A stretch of DNA of 64,000 nt from positions 50,407-114,406 of the forward strand of contig SHWB01000005.1 in NCBI GenBank assembly GCA_009691025.1. Reading direction: 5' to 3'. Under the pieces are notes generated by a model that saw nothing but the letters and a program-made list of their open reading frames with translations, was not told the DNA's origin and made no database searches. The stretch is from Alphaproteobacteria bacterium. Lineage in GTDB: Bacteria > Pseudomonadota > Alphaproteobacteria > UBA6615. Both the position numbers and the translations under genes were made by a program. Below, one piece after another: positions 17,933-28,937 of the stretch (its first letter is position 1; every line of letters begins with the position of its first letter).

Positions 17933-17950
17933 TTGGCACATGGCTTGCTA
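17933..17950 (+). promoter_or_regulatory. Sigma-54 (RpoN) promoter of the urt-ure run
   Basis: TTGGCACATGGCTTGCTA matches the -24/-12 consensus TGGCAC-N5-TTGCW exactly, including the invariant GG and GC. Transcription would begin near 17960, giving a leader of about 40 bases before the urtA ATG at 17999. Nitrogen-controlled sigma-54 promoters in front of urea transporters and ureases are established in proteobacteria. Confidence 0.8.
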
Positions 17951-17998
17951 CCTCCGCTGCGGTGCAACAACACCGAATCTTCGGAGGCAGGATCGATC

Positions 17999-19288
17999 AT
18001 GAACAAAATTCTCAGAGGCGTCGCCGCGGCGGGCTTGCTCGCCGCATCGGCGATCGGCGCCGGAACGGCCCAGGCACAGGAGACGATCAAGGTCGGCATC
18101 CTGCACTCGCTGTCCGGCACCATGGCGATCAGCGAGACGACGTTGAAGGACGTCATGCTCATGCTAATCGACGACCAGAACAAGAAGGGCGGCGTCCTCG
18201 GCAAGAAGCTCGAGGCCGTTGTAGTCGACCCCGCGTCGAACTGGCCGCTCTTCGCCGAGAAGGCGCGCGAGCTGATTACCCAGCAGAAGGTCGCGGTGAC
18301 CTTCGGCTGCTGGACTTCGGTGTCGCGCAAGGCGGTGCTGCCCGTCTTCGAGGAGCTGAACAGCATCCTCTTCTATCCCGTGCAGTACGAAGGCGAAGAG
18401 TCGCAGCGCAACATCTTCTATACCGGCGCCGCGCCGAACCAGCAGGCGATCCCTGCCGTCGACTACCTGATGGGTAAGGAGAAGGTTAAGCGCTGGGTAC
18501 TAGCCGGCACGGACTACGTTTATCCGCGCACGACGAACAAGATCCTCGAGGCATATCTGAAGGCGAAGGGCGTCCCGGCCGAGGACATCATGATCAACTA
18601 CACGCCGTTCGGTCATTCCGACTGGCAGTCGATCGTGTCCGGCATCAAGAAGTTCGGTTCGGCGGGCAAGAAGACGGCCGTGGTCTCGACCATCAACGGA
18701 GACGCGAACGTGCCGTTCTACAAGGAACTGGGCTCTCAGGGTGTCAAGGCTGTGGATATTCCGGTCGTGGCCTTCTCGGTCGGCGAGGAAGAGCTTGCCG
18801 GCATCGACACCGGCCCGCTGGTCGGCCATCTCGCGGCCTGGAACTACTTCATGAGCGTTAAGTCGCCCGAGAATGCCGTGTTCATCAAGAAGTGGCAGAC
18901 CTTCATCAAGAACCCGAAGCGCGTGACCAACGATCCGATGGAGGCGCACGTCATCGGCTTCAACATGTGGGTCAAGGCGGTCGAGAAGGCCGGCACGACC
19001 GCTCCCGACGCGGTCATCGACGCCATTGTCGGCGTGTCGGTACCGAACCTGTCGGGCGGCTACTCGACGATGATGCCGAACCATCACATCACCAAGCCGG
19101 TACTCATCGGAGAAGTGCAGGCTAATGGCCAGTTCGATATCGTGTGGTCCACGTCCGGCCTCGTGGTCGGCGACGAGTGGTCGGACTTCCTGCCCGACAG
19201 CAAGCCGCTGATCGCCGACTGGCGTGCCCCGATGTCATGCGGCAACTTCAACACCGTCACCGGCAAGTGCGGCGGCAAGGGCAGCTGA
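17999..19288 (+). CDS. urtA: Urea ABC transporter, periplasmic substrate-binding protein
   Basis: The 429-residue product has a signal peptide (MNKILRGVAAAGLLAASAIG, cleaved after AQA). The mature part begins QETIKVGILHSLSGTMAISE, the hallmark of UrtA/AmiC-type binding proteins. Conserved stretches include GGVLGKKLEAVVVDPASNW, FGCWTSVSRKAVLPVFEE and LFYPVQYEGEE. It binds urea in the periplasm and delivers it to UrtBC. The start ATG at 17999 is preceded by a strong TCGGAGG site. A sigma-54 promoter lies 50 bases upstream. A hairpin follows the stop and may set a high UrtA ratio over the membrane parts. Confidence 0.95.
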   Translation: MNKILRGVAAAGLLAASAIGAGTAQAQETIKVGILHSLSGTMAISETTLKDVMLMLIDDQNKKGGVLGKKLEAVVVDPASNWPLFAEKARELITQQKVAVTFGCWTSVSRKAVLPVFEELNSILFYPVQYEGEESQRNIFYTGAAPNQQAIPAVDYLMGKEKVKRWVLAGTDYVYPRTTNKILEAYLKAKGVPAEDIMINYTPFGHSDWQSIVSGIKKFGSAGKKTAVVSTINGDANVPFYKELGSQGVKAVDIPVVAFSVGEEELAGIDTGPLVGHLAAWNYFMSVKSPENAVFIKKWQTFIKNPKRVTNDPMEAHVIGFNMWVKAVEKAGTTAPDAVIDAIVGVSVPNLSGGYSTMMPNHHITKPVLIGEVQANGQFDIVWSTSGLVVGDEWSDFLPDSKPLIADWRAPMSCGNFNTVTGKCGGKGS

Positions 19289-19324
19289 TTTGCCACCGTC
19301 GACAGTAGCGTTACGATAAAAGGG

Positions 19325-19356
19325 CGGGAGGGGAGCTTTACAAGAAGCCCCTCCCG
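19325..19356 (+). terminator. Hairpin between urtA and urtB (likely attenuator)
   Basis: CGGGAGGGGAGCTT pairs with AAGCCCCTCCCG, with a small bulge, around a short loop, 37 bases after the urtA stop. Such partial terminators after the binding-protein gene are usual in ABC importer operons and would let some transcripts read into urtB. Confidence 0.55.
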
Positions 19357-19397
19357 TTCTGGCCATCAAGCCCCGGCGACAACAAAAGAACATCGCC

Positions 19398-21020
19398 ATG
19401 TCCTGTGTCCGCTTAAGGCTGTTCGCCATCCTGGCGGCCATCGCGCTGCTGTCCTCAGTGTCCGGTCCCGCCAATGCGGCCGAGGATCTCCGCCCGCTGG
19501 TCGACAAGCTCGGCCTCGGCGATTTCGAGGAGACCGCCCGCGCGGTCGACTCCCTAGCCGCGACAGGCGATGCCCGAGCCGCGCCGCTACTAGAGGCGCT
19601 CGCCAATGGCGACCTCAACATCCGCAAATCCGACGGACGTGTCGTCATCGCGATCCGCGACGGCGCCGATTACAAGCTCGCGGACCCGTTGGACGGCGCC
19701 GCTCTGGGCGTTGTCCCCGCCGGCGGGCTCGACCGCATCCGCATCAACAACAGCTTGCGCCGCAACATTCGCGCGGCGATCGGCGCGCTGACGCTGCGCA
19801 GCCCCGATCCCTCGGTGCGCCGGGGCGCCGCCGAAGCGGTGTTCAAGAGCCGCGACGCCGGCGCGATCGAGATTCTCGACGCGGCGATCGCGGCGGAACA
19901 GGATTCCGGCGTGCGCCGCGTCATGGAACAGGCCCGCGCCGCGACGATCCTCGCCGGCAATGCGCCAGAATCGGACAAGCTTGCGGCGATCGATGTTCTC
20001 GCCGCGCGCGGCGACCGTGACGCGCTGGCATTGCTCAACAACGTCGAGATCAACAGCCAGGGAGCGCTCAAGGATGCTGCTGCCACGGCATCCGCAAAGC
20101 TCACCGACACGCTCGCCATATGGGGTATGGTCCAGAATGTCTGGTACGGATTGTCGCTGGGCAGCGTGCTGCTTCTCGCTGCCATAGGACTCGCCGTCAC
20201 CTTCGGCGTGATGGGCGTCATCAACATGGCGCATGGCGAGATGGTGATGCTCGGCGCCTACACAGCCTTCGTGGTGCAGAGCGTCGTTCGCGAGTTCACT
20301 CCGGAACTGTACGATCTGTCGCTTGTCATCGCCCTGCCGCTTGCCTTCCTGTTTGCTGGTGGCGTGGGCGTGCTGATCGAGCGCTCGATCATCCGCTGGC
20401 TATACGGCCGCCCGCTGGAGACGCTGCTCGCCACCTGGGGCCTGTCTCTGGTCCTGCAGCAGGCGGTGCGCACGGTATTTGGGGCGACCAACCAGGAGGT
20501 CAGCGCGCCGTCCTGGATGGCGGGCGCCTTCGCCATCGGCCAGATCCAGATCACCTGGGGCCGGCTGTGGATCGTCATCCTTGCGACCATGGTGTTCGTG
20601 GCGCTCGTGGTGGTGCTGCGCAAGACTTCCTTCGGCCTGCAGATGCGCGCGGTCACCCAGAACCGCTCGATGGCCTCCTCGATGGGCATCCGTACGCCCT
20701 GGGTCGATGCCATGACCTTCGGCCTCGGCTCCGGCATCGCCGGCATTGCCGGCGTCGCCCTCTCGCAGATCGACAATGTCAGCCCGAATCTCGGCCAGAG
20801 CTACATCATCGACAGCTTCATGGTCGTCGTGTTCGGCGGTGTTGGCAATCTGTGGGGCACGCTGGTCGGCGCGCTGACGCTCGGCATCGTCAACAAGTTA
20901 CTCGAGCCCTATGCGGGCGCGGTCTTCGCCAAGGTGTTCGTCCTCGTGTTCATCATCCTGTTCATCCAGAAGCGTCCGCGGGGCCTGTTAGCGCTGCGTG
21001 GCCGGGTGGCCGAGGCGTGA
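19398..21020 (+). CDS. urtB: Urea ABC transporter permease UrtB
   Basis: The 540-residue protein has an N-terminal signal segment (LRLFAILAAIALLSSVSG) and an exported helical domain of about 200 residues typical of UrtB. A LivH-like permease follows, starting near VQNVWYGLSLGSVLLLAAIG with the conserved GVINMAHGEMVMLGAY motif and the GIRTPWVDAMTFGLGSGIAG coupling region. It forms the heteromeric urea channel with UrtC in the inner membrane. It ends LLALRGRVAEA, and its TGA overlaps the GTG start of urtC. Nothing looks damaged. Confidence 0.93.
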   Translation: MSCVRLRLFAILAAIALLSSVSGPANAAEDLRPLVDKLGLGDFEETARAVDSLAATGDARAAPLLEALANGDLNIRKSDGRVVIAIRDGADYKLADPLDGAALGVVPAGGLDRIRINNSLRRNIRAAIGALTLRSPDPSVRRGAAEAVFKSRDAGAIEILDAAIAAEQDSGVRRVMEQARAATILAGNAPESDKLAAIDVLAARGDRDALALLNNVEINSQGALKDAAATASAKLTDTLAIWGMVQNVWYGLSLGSVLLLAAIGLAVTFGVMGVINMAHGEMVMLGAYTAFVVQSVVREFTPELYDLSLVIALPLAFLFAGGVGVLIERSIIRWLYGRPLETLLATWGLSLVLQQAVRTVFGATNQEVSAPSWMAGAFAIGQIQITWGRLWIVILATMVFVALVVVLRKTSFGLQMRAVTQNRSMASSMGIRTPWVDAMTFGLGSGIAGIAGVALSQIDNVSPNLGQSYIIDSFMVVVFGGVGNLWGTLVGALTLGIVNKLLEPYAGAVFAKVFVLVFIILFIQKRPRGLLALRGRVAEA

Positions 21021-22180
21021 TCTCCGGCCGTCTCGTGCGCGGCCTCGAAGGCCGCGTCTACATCGCCCTCGCCGCGCTGGCGGTCGTGGCGGTGCTGCTC
21101 CCGGTGCTCAACCTGGCACTGCCCGAGGATTCGGCATTCCACGTCTCCTCCTACGCCGTTACCCTGGCCGGCAAGTACCTGTGCTACGCCCTGCTGGCGC
21201 TGTCTGTCGACCTGGTGTGGGGCTATTGCGGCATTCTCTCGCTCGGCCATGGCGCCTTCTTCGCGCTCGGTGGCTACGCCATGGGCATGTACCTGATGCG
21301 CCAGATCGGCGCGCGCGGCGTTTATGGTAATCCGGACCTGCCCGACTTCATGGTGTTCCTCAACTGGAAGGAACTGCCCTGGTACTGGTACGGCTTCGAC
21401 CAGTTATGGTTCGCCTGCCTCATGGTGGTGATGGTGCCCGGCATGCTGGCCTTCGTCTTCGGCTGGTTTGCCTTCCGCTCGCGCGTCACCGGCGTGTACC
21501 TGTCGATCATCACCCAGGCGCTGACCTTCGCCCTGCTGCTGTCGTTCTTCCGCAACGATTTCGGCTTCGGTGGTAATAACGGCCTGACGGATTTCAAGGA
21601 CATCCTCGGCTTCAACATCCAGACCGACGAGACGCGCTCCGGCCTGTTCGTAGCTTCGGCGATGGCCATGGCGCTCGGCCTCATAGTCGCGTCCTTCGTC
21701 GTGCGTTCGAAGCTGGGCAAGGTACTGGTGGCGCTGCGCGACGCGGAAAGCCGCACGCGCTTCCTCGGCTATCGGGTCGAGCGCTACAAGCTGTTTGTCT
21801 GGACGCTATCGGCGTGCATGGCCGGCGTGGCGGGGGGGCTCTACGTGCCGCAGGTGGGCATCATCAACCCCGGCGAGTTCGCTCCGGCCAACTCGATCGA
21901 GGTCGTCATCTGGGTCGCCGTCGGCGGACGCGGCTTGCTGGTCGGATCGGTTGTCGGGGCGATCCTCGTGAACTTCGCCAAGACCTGGTTTACCGGCGCT
22001 CTGCCGGAATTCTGGCTGTTCGCGCTTGGTGGCCTGTTCATAGCCGTCACGCTGTTCATGCCGCGCGGCGTGCTCGGCCTCGTGCCGTCGCTGCGTGGCA
22101 AAATCCGTCCCCTGCGCTTGCCGGGAATCGGCAAGGGGACGAGCAGCACCGTCGAGTCGCCTGCGAAGGCGGGGGAGTAG
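21017..22180 (+). CDS. urtC: Urea ABC transporter permease UrtC
   Basis: This 387-residue LivM-like permease starts at GTG 21017, inside the urtB stop. It shows LALSVDLVWGYCGILSLGHG, with the LSLGHG family motif, a periplasmic loop containing LNWKELPWYWYGF, and FRNDFGFGGNNGLTDFKDIL, which is diagnostic for UrtC. The cytoplasmic coupling segment is VALRDAESRTRFLGY. About ten hydrophobic segments are seen. It partners UrtB in the inner membrane and precedes the ATPase gene urtD by four bases. Confidence 0.93.
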   Translation: MISGRLVRGLEGRVYIALAALAVVAVLLPVLNLALPEDSAFHVSSYAVTLAGKYLCYALLALSVDLVWGYCGILSLGHGAFFALGGYAMGMYLMRQIGARGVYGNPDLPDFMVFLNWKELPWYWYGFDQLWFACLMVVMVPGMLAFVFGWFAFRSRVTGVYLSIITQALTFALLLSFFRNDFGFGGNNGLTDFKDILGFNIQTDETRSGLFVASAMAMALGLIVASFVVRSKLGKVLVALRDAESRTRFLGYRVERYKLFVWTLSACMAGVAGGLYVPQVGIINPGEFAPANSIEVVIWVAVGGRGLLVGSVVGAILVNFAKTWFTGALPEFWLFALGGLFIAVTLFMPRGVLGLVPSLRGKIRPLRLPGIGKGTSSTVESPAKAGE

Positions 22181-22184
22181 CGCC

Positions 22185-22937
22185 ATGAATGCCCCCGCGC
22201 CCCGCGCCGTGCTGTACCTCGACGGCGTCACCGTGTCCTTCGACGGCTTTCGCGCGCTCAACAGCCTGTCCCTCGTCATCGAGCCTGGCGAGATGCGCGC
22301 CATCATCGGCCCCAACGGCGCCGGCAAGACGACGATGATGGATGTCGTCACGGGCCGCACCCGCCCGACATCCGGCCGGGTGCTGTTCGAGGACACCGTG
22401 GACTTGACGCGTCTCGACGAGGTGGCCATCGCCTCGCTCGGCATCGGCCGCAAGTTCCAGACGCCGACGGTGTTCCAGAGCCACACGGTCGCCGACAACC
22501 TAGAACTGGCGTTGAAGGCGCCGCGCGGCGCCATCGCCACGCTGTTCCACAAGCTGGCCGGCGAGGAGCGCGATCGCATCGACGAGATCCTCGCCACCGT
22601 CCGCCTCTCCGATCGCCGCGACAACCTCGCGGGCGGCCTGTCTCACGGCCAGAAGCAGTGGCTGGAAATCGGCATGCTGCTGGCGCAGGAGCCCAAGCTG
22701 ATGCTCGTCGACGAGCCGGCCGCCGGCATGACCGATTCCGAGACCGAGCAGACGGCCGATCTGCTGCGCGAAATCGCGAAGACGCGCTCGGTCGTCGTCG
22801 TCGAGCACGACATGACCTTCGTGCGCAATCTCGGCGTCCGGGTGACGGTGCTGCACGAAGGCTCCGTGCTGGCCGAGGGCTCGCTCGACCATGTCAGCGC
22901 CGATCCCCGCGTCATCGAAGTATATCTGGGGCGCTAG
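22185..22937 (+). CDS. urtD: Urea ABC transporter ATP-binding protein UrtD
   Basis: The 250-residue LivG-type ATPase has the Walker A motif GPNGAGKTTMMD and the Q-loop region GRKFQTPTVFQS. The signature LSHGQKQWLEIG is an LSGGQ variant typical of UrtD, followed by Walker B LMLVDEPAAGMTD and the H-loop VVVVEHDM. It drives urea uptake together with UrtE. The ATG at 22185 follows the urtC stop by four bases. The gene is intact and its length is standard. Confidence 0.94.
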   Translation: MNAPAPRAVLYLDGVTVSFDGFRALNSLSLVIEPGEMRAIIGPNGAGKTTMMDVVTGRTRPTSGRVLFEDTVDLTRLDEVAIASLGIGRKFQTPTVFQSHTVADNLELALKAPRGAIATLFHKLAGEERDRIDEILATVRLSDRRDNLAGGLSHGQKQWLEIGMLLAQEPKLMLVDEPAAGMTDSETEQTADLLREIAKTRSVVVVEHDMTFVRNLGVRVTVLHEGSVLAEGSLDHVSADPRVIEVYLGR

Positions 22938-22940
22938 TCC

Positions 22941-23636
22941 ATGCTCGAAGCCCGCACGATCGACCTGTTCTATGGCGCCGCCCAGGCGCTGCGAGGCGTG
23001 TCCATCGCGGCGGCGCGTGGTGCCGTCACCTGCCTGCTTGGCCGCAACGGCGTCGGCAAGACCAGCCTGCTGCGTGCCATCGTAGGCCAGCACCCCGTGT
23101 CCGCCGGCACGGTGACGCTCGACGGCGTCGATCTCACGAGTCTGGCACCGCACGACAGGGCGCGCCGCGGCGTGGCCTATGTGCCGCAGGGCCGGGAAAT
23201 CTTCCCTCTTCTCAGCGTGCGCGAGAACCTCGAGACCGGATTCGCCCCGCTGCCACGCCGCGAGCGCCATATCCCAGATGAGATCTTCACGCTGTTCCCA
23301 GTGCTCAAGGACATGCTGAAGCGCCGAGGCGGCGATCTTTCGGGCGGCCAGCAGCAGCAGCTCGCCATTTCCCGGGCACTCGTGACGCGGCCCCGCCTGC
23401 TCGTGCTTGACGAGCCGACGGAAGGCATCCAGCCTTCGATCATCAAGGAGATCGAGCGCGTGATCGGCCTGCTGCGCGACCGGGGCGACATGGCCATACT
23501 TCTGGTCGAACAGTATTTCGACTTCGCCCGTGACCTCGCCGACAGTTTCGCAGTGATGGACCGGGGCGAGATCGTCATGTGCGGAGCACGCGCCGACATG
23601 GTCGAGGCCGATGTCCGTCGTCATCTTACCCTCTGA
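22941..23636 (+). CDS. urtE: Urea ABC transporter ATP-binding protein UrtE
   Basis: The 231-residue LivF-type ATPase has Walker A GRNGVGKTSLLRA, the Q-loop VPQGREIFPLLSV, the signature LSGGQQQQLAISRAL and Walker B LLVLDEPTEGIQPS. The H-loop is LLVEQYFDFA, which is typical for UrtE. It completes the five-part urea importer. Its last 26 bases overlap ureD in another frame, linking uptake to urease expression in one transcript. Confidence 0.94.
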   Translation: MLEARTIDLFYGAAQALRGVSIAAARGAVTCLLGRNGVGKTSLLRAIVGQHPVSAGTVTLDGVDLTSLAPHDRARRGVAYVPQGREIFPLLSVRENLETGFAPLPRRERHIPDEIFTLFPVLKDMLKRRGGDLSGGQQQQLAISRALVTRPRLLVLDEPTEGIQPSIIKEIERVIGLLRDRGDMAILLVEQYFDFARDLADSFAVMDRGEIVMCGARADMVEADVRRHLTL

Positions 23637-24480
23637 CGCCGCCGCCTACTTTCCCGCAGCCGAGGCCAACCCGGCGCTCGCGCGCAGCGAGGGCACCGTC
23701 GCGCTCGGCTTCGACCGGATCGATGGCGGCACACGCGCGATGCGCCGCTACCGGTCTGGTGCCCTGCAGATCCGACTGCCGCGGCCGGCCCGCGCGGAAA
23801 TGCCCGAGGCGGTGCTGATCAATACGGCGGGCGGCCTGACGGGCGGCGACCGGCTGGCGATCGACGTGACCTGGGGTATTGGGGCAGGCGCGGTGGTCAC
23901 CACCCAGGCGGCGGAGAAAATCTACCGGTCGGCCGGGGGTGATGTTTCTGTCTCGACGACGCTCGCGGTCGGCGCCGGCGCGACGGCGGAATGGCTGCCC
24001 CAGGAAGCTATCATGTTCGACCGGGCGCGGCTGCGCCGGTCCCTCGTCGCTGACCTGGCTGCGGATGCCCGGCTGCTGGCCGTGGAAGCCGTGGTGTTTG
24101 GCCGCACCGCGCGCGGCGAGGCGGTCATCGACGGCTGTATCGACGACTCGCTGACCCTTCGCCGCGACGGAAGGCTGGTCTGGGCCGACCGGCTGCATCT
24201 CGACGGCGGTATTGCGGCGGCCATGCGGCGCCGGGCCATCGCCGCCGGTGCCCGCGCCGTGGCGACGATCCTGCTAGCCGCGCCCGACAGCGCGGGGCAG
24301 CTGGGCGGCGTGCGCGATGTACTCGGCCGCATCGCCGGTCGCGGGGCGGCGAGCGCCTGGGACGGCATCCTAGTGGCGCGGCTTCTGGAGCCGGATGGTG
24401 CGGCGCTGCGACACGATATGATGCTGTTGCTGGCCTGCCTACGCGACGGCGCCCTGTTGCCGCGCGTATGGTTGTGCTGA
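23611..24480 (+). CDS. ureD: Urease accessory protein UreD (UreH)
   Basis: UreD is the scaffold that docks on apo-urease and recruits UreF and UreG for nickel insertion. The 289-residue protein contains AVLINTAGGLTGGDRL, the best-conserved UreD block, then VVTTQAAEKIYRS and EWLPQEAIMFDRARLRRS. The preferred start is the ATG at 23611, inside the end of urtE. The gene order D-A-B-C-E-F-G is the usual alphaproteobacterial arrangement. No damage seen. Confidence 0.92.
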   Translation: MSVVILPSDAAAYFPAAEANPALARSEGTVALGFDRIDGGTRAMRRYRSGALQIRLPRPARAEMPEAVLINTAGGLTGGDRLAIDVTWGIGAGAVVTTQAAEKIYRSAGGDVSVSTTLAVGAGATAEWLPQEAIMFDRARLRRSLVADLAADARLLAVEAVVFGRTARGEAVIDGCIDDSLTLRRDGRLVWADRLHLDGGIAAAMRRRAIAAGARAVATILLAAPDSAGQLGGVRDVLGRIAGRGAASAWDGILVARLLEPDGAALRHDMMLLLACLRDGALLPRVWLC

Positions 24481-24501
24481 GGGACGGGAAGAGGGAGCGG
24501 C

Positions 24502-24804
24502 ATGAATCTGACGCCACGAGAGAAGGACAAGCTGCTCATCGCCATGGCTGCGATCGTTGCGCGCAAGCGCCTCGAACGCGGCGTCCGGCTCAACTATCCC
24601 GAGGCGGTAGCGCTGATCAGCGACTTCGTTATGGAGGGCGCGCGCGACGGCCGCTCCGTCGCCGAACTGATGGAGTCCGGCGCGCATGTCGTCACCCGAG
24701 CGCAGGTGATGGAGGGCATTGCCGAGATGCTGCACGACGTACAGGTTGAGGCGACGTTTCCCGACGGGACCAAGCTGATCACCGTCCACGATCCGATCCG
24801 CTGA
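24502..24804 (+). CDS. ureA: Urease gamma subunit
   Basis: The 100-residue subunit starts [17 protein letters not shown] and contains [24 protein letters not shown] plus the C-terminal [18 protein letters not shown], all nearly invariant in UreA. It packs with UreB and UreC to form the urease trimer. AGGGAGCGGC ahead of the ATG gives a ribosome site. Normal length. Confidence 0.96.
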   Translation: MNLTPREKDKLLIAMAAIVARKRLERGVRLNYPEAVALISDFVMEGARDGRSVAELMESGAHVVTRAQVMEGIAEMLHDVQVEATFPDGTKLITVHDPIR

Positions 24805-24814
24805 CGGAGGCCCA

Positions 24815-25123
24815 ATGATTCCCGGTGAAGTCTTTCCCGCCGCGGGCGAGATAGAGATCAACGCCGGCCTGCCGGTGACCGTGCTGACAGTGGCCAATAC
24901 CGGCGACCGGCCGATCCAGGTTGGCAGCCACTACCATTTCGCGGAGACCAACGGCGCGCTGGCCTTCGATCGCGCGAAGGCGCGCGGCCAGAGGCTCGAC
25001 ATTCCTGCCGGCACGGCGGTGAGATTCGAGCCGGGGCAGACGCGCGAGGTGCGCCTCGTGCCCTATCGTGGCACGCGTACCGTCTGGGGCTTCAACCAGG
25101 CCGTCATGGGCGGGCTAGACTGA
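24815..25123 (+). CDS. ureB: Urease beta subunit
   Basis: The 102-residue subunit contains [41 protein letters not shown] and the [19 protein letters not shown] block. These match UreB across the whole length. A GGAGG sequence lies seven bases before the start, in the 10-base gap after ureA. It is structural, without catalytic residues. Confidence 0.96.
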   Translation: MIPGEVFPAAGEIEINAGLPVTVLTVANTGDRPIQVGSHYHFAETNGALAFDRAKARGQRLDIPAGTAVRFEPGQTREVRLVPYRGTRTVWGFNQAVMGGLD

Positions 25124-25136
25124 GGGAGGGGACATC

Positions 25137-26849
<1,713 letters not shown>

Positions 26850-26850
26850 C

Positions 26851-27378
26851 ATGCGGCGCGCCACCGCCATCGCCACCGCGGGCACCTGGCCGGCCGAAAG
26901 CCGCGCCGACACGGTGGTGCTCGACTGGGATCTGCGTTCGCGACGCCGCATGGTGATGCAGGCGGCGGGCGGGCTGCGCTTCCTGCTCGACCTGCCCGCG
27001 GCCGGGGCGCTGCGCGACGGCGACGGGCTGGTGCTGGATGACGGGCGCATCGTCGCCATTGCGGCCAGACCCGAGGCGCTGATGGAGCTGCATGCCGTCG
27101 ACCGGGCGCATCTCGTGCGCATCGCCTGGCATCTCGGCAACCGCCATCTGCCGGTGCAGCTCGCCGGTGAGACGCTGCGTATCCGCGCCGACGCGGTGAT
27201 CGCCGACATGGTGCGAGGCCTCGGCGGCGAGGTGGTGGAGCTGTCGGCGCCATTCGATCCAGAGGGCGGCGCCTACGGCCACGGCCAGGTGCATGGCCAC
27301 GACCATCACGACGGCCATGACCATGATCACCACGATCACGATCATCACCACCCGCACGGGCACGGTCATGACCGGTAG
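26851..27378 (+). CDS. ureE: Urease nickel metallochaperone UreE with His-rich tail
   Basis: The 175-residue protein has an N-terminal peptide-binding domain with the R-x-R-R-M-V-M region and a central nickel domain containing the conserved W-H-L-G-N-R-H-L-P block. Its tail of about 35 residues is dominated by His and Asp ([14 protein letters not shown] and similar) and would hold several Ni ions. It delivers nickel to the UreDFG-urease complex. The ATG follows the ureC stop by one base. The stop is TAG. Confidence 0.93.
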   Translation: MRRATAIATAGTWPAESRADTVVLDWDLRSRRRMVMQAAGGLRFLLDLPAAGALRDGDGLVLDDGRIVAIAARPEALMELHAVDRAHLVRIAWHLGNRHLPVQLAGETLRIRADAVIADMVRGLGGEVVELSAPFDPEGGAYGHGQVHGHDHHDGHDHDHHDHDHHHPHGHGHDR

Positions 27379-27426
27379 CGCCACGACCCCTCCGGTCGGT
27401 CGACCCTCTCCAATAGGGAGAGGGCA

Positions 27427-27480
27427 GGGTGAGGGGTTACGCTCGTCGAGGGGGATCTCCGGCCGCGTAACCCCTCACCC
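27427..27480. repeat. Perfect 16-bp inverted repeat between ureE and ureF
   Basis: GGGTGAGGGGTTACGC (27427-27442) and its exact complement (27465-27480) enclose a 22-base loop. Flanking CCCTCTCC/GGGAGAGGG words extend the palindrome. It breaks the otherwise contiguous urease operon with a 237-base gap and belongs to the same dispersed repeat family as 8724. It could stabilise or attenuate the transcript. Confidence 0.7.
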
Positions 27481-27615
27481 TCACGTCATAGGCGCCTCGG
27501 GCGCTACGCGCCCTGCTACGCCAACGACGGGAGCCACCTCCCGATGGGAGAGGGAAGCGATGTCGGGCCGGATCGGGTGGACGTGCCGTGAAAGCGGCGC
27601 TGGCAGGCGGTCGCG

Positions 27616-28314
27616 ATGACCCCCGCGACCCCCATCACCGACGCAACGCTGTACCGGCTGATGACATGGCTGTCGCCGACTTATCCGGTCGGCGCGTTCA
27701 GCTACTCGCACGGCCTCGAATGGGCCGTCGAAGCGGGTGACGTGACCGGGCGCGACGCGCTGGCCGTCTGGCTTGCCGACATCCTCGCGCATGGAGGCGG
27801 GCGCAACGACGCGATCCTGTTCGCCCATGCGTATCGCGCCGCGGCGAAGGGCGACGGGGCGGCTGTGGTGCAGGTCGCCGCGCTGGCCGTGGCCTGGACT
27901 GCCTCGCGCGAACGGCGGCTCGAGACAATTGCGCAGGGCGCCGCTTTCCGCATTGCCACGCAGGCGGCCTGGGCGACGCCTTCCTTCGACCTGCTGGCCG
28001 ATGTGCCGGACGATGCGCTCGCCTATCCGGTGGCGGTCGCCGTCGCGGCGGCGGGGCACGCCGTGCCGCTGCGCGCGGCGCTGGGGGCCTTTCTGCAGGC
28101 GCTGGCGGCGAATTTGGTTTCGGCCGGCATGCGCCTCGTCCCGCTGGGCCAGACCGACGGCCAGCGCGCGCTGGCAGCGCTGGAGCCCGTCGTCGCTGCG
28201 ACGCTGGCGGCGGCGCTGGACGCCACGCTCGACGATCTTGGCGGGGCGGCGCTCGGCGCCGATCTCGCCGCCATGCTGCACGAGACCCAGTACACGAGGC
28301 TCTTCCGCACATGA
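27616..28314 (+). CDS. ureF: Urease accessory protein UreF
   Basis: The 232-residue helical protein has the UreF-specific [21 protein letters not shown] start, a central helical bundle, and the C-terminal [15 protein letters not shown] region. UreF bridges UreD and UreG and gates GTP hydrolysis during nickel loading. The ATG at 27616 follows the long palindromic spacer. The stop overlaps the ureG start by four bases. Confidence 0.93.
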   Translation: MTPATPITDATLYRLMTWLSPTYPVGAFSYSHGLEWAVEAGDVTGRDALAVWLADILAHGGGRNDAILFAHAYRAAAKGDGAAVVQVAALAVAWTASRERRLETIAQGAAFRIATQAAWATPSFDLLADVPDDALAYPVAVAVAAAGHAVPLRAALGAFLQALAANLVSAGMRLVPLGQTDGQRALAALEPVVAATLAAALDATLDDLGGAALGADLAAMLHETQYTRLFRT

Positions 28315-28931
28315 ACACCAGCAATGGCCCGCTTCGCGTGGGCATCGGCGGCCCGGTCGGCTCGGGCAAGACGGCCCTCATGGATGCGCTGTGCAAGACG
28401 CTGCGCGACCGCTGGAACATCGCCGCCATCACCAACGACATCTACACCAAGGAGGACGCCGAGTTCCTAACCCGATCGGGCGCGCTCGTGCCAGAGCGCA
28501 TCCTCGGTGTTGAGACCGGCGGCTGCCCGCATACCGCCATCCGCGAGGACGCGTCGATCAATCTCGCCGCCGTGGCGGAGATGAACCGGCGTTTCCCGGG
28601 CCTCGACCTGGTGCTGATAGAAAGCGGCGGCGACAACCTCGCCGCGACCTTCTCGCCGGAGCTGGCCGACATCACCATCTACGTCATCGACGTGGCGGCC
28701 GGCGACAAGATCCCGCGCAAGGGCGGACCGGGCATCACGCGCTCCGACCTGCTGGTGATCAACAAGATCGACCTCGCGCCCATGGTGGGCGCCGATCTCG
28801 GCGTGATGGACCGGGATGCCCGCAAGATGCGCGGCGAGCGGCCCTTCGTCTTCACCAACATCCGCGCCGGCAAGGGCGTGGCGGAGGTGGCGCGCTTCAT
28901 AGCGGCGACGGGCGGGCTGGGCGCCGCCTGA
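28311..28931 (+). CDS. ureG: Urease accessory GTPase UreG
   Basis: The 206-residue SIMIBI-class GTPase energises nickel insertion. The P-loop [13 protein letters not shown] spans residues 11-23. The nickel-binding C-P-H motif lies in [32 protein letters not shown] is present, and the G4 element is NKIDL in [11 protein letters not shown]. All are intact. It is the last gene of the urt-ure run. Six bases separate its stop from the convergent cyanuric acid amidohydrolase. Confidence 0.96.
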   Translation: MNTSNGPLRVGIGGPVGSGKTALMDALCKTLRDRWNIAAITNDIYTKEDAEFLTRSGALVPERILGVETGGCPHTAIREDASINLAAVAEMNRRFPGLDLVLIESGGDNLAATFSPELADITIYVIDVAAGDKIPRKGGPGITRSDLLVINKIDLAPMVGADLGVMDRDARKMRGERPFVFTNIRAGKGVAEVARFIAATGGLGAA

Positions 28932-28937
28932 ACGGCG

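Noticed and set aside
27280..27378. Tandem repeat of CATGACCAT-like units as a possible CRISPR or regulatory repeat
   Set aside because: It encodes the His-rich nickel-binding tail of UreE; units are codon-phased and irregular.
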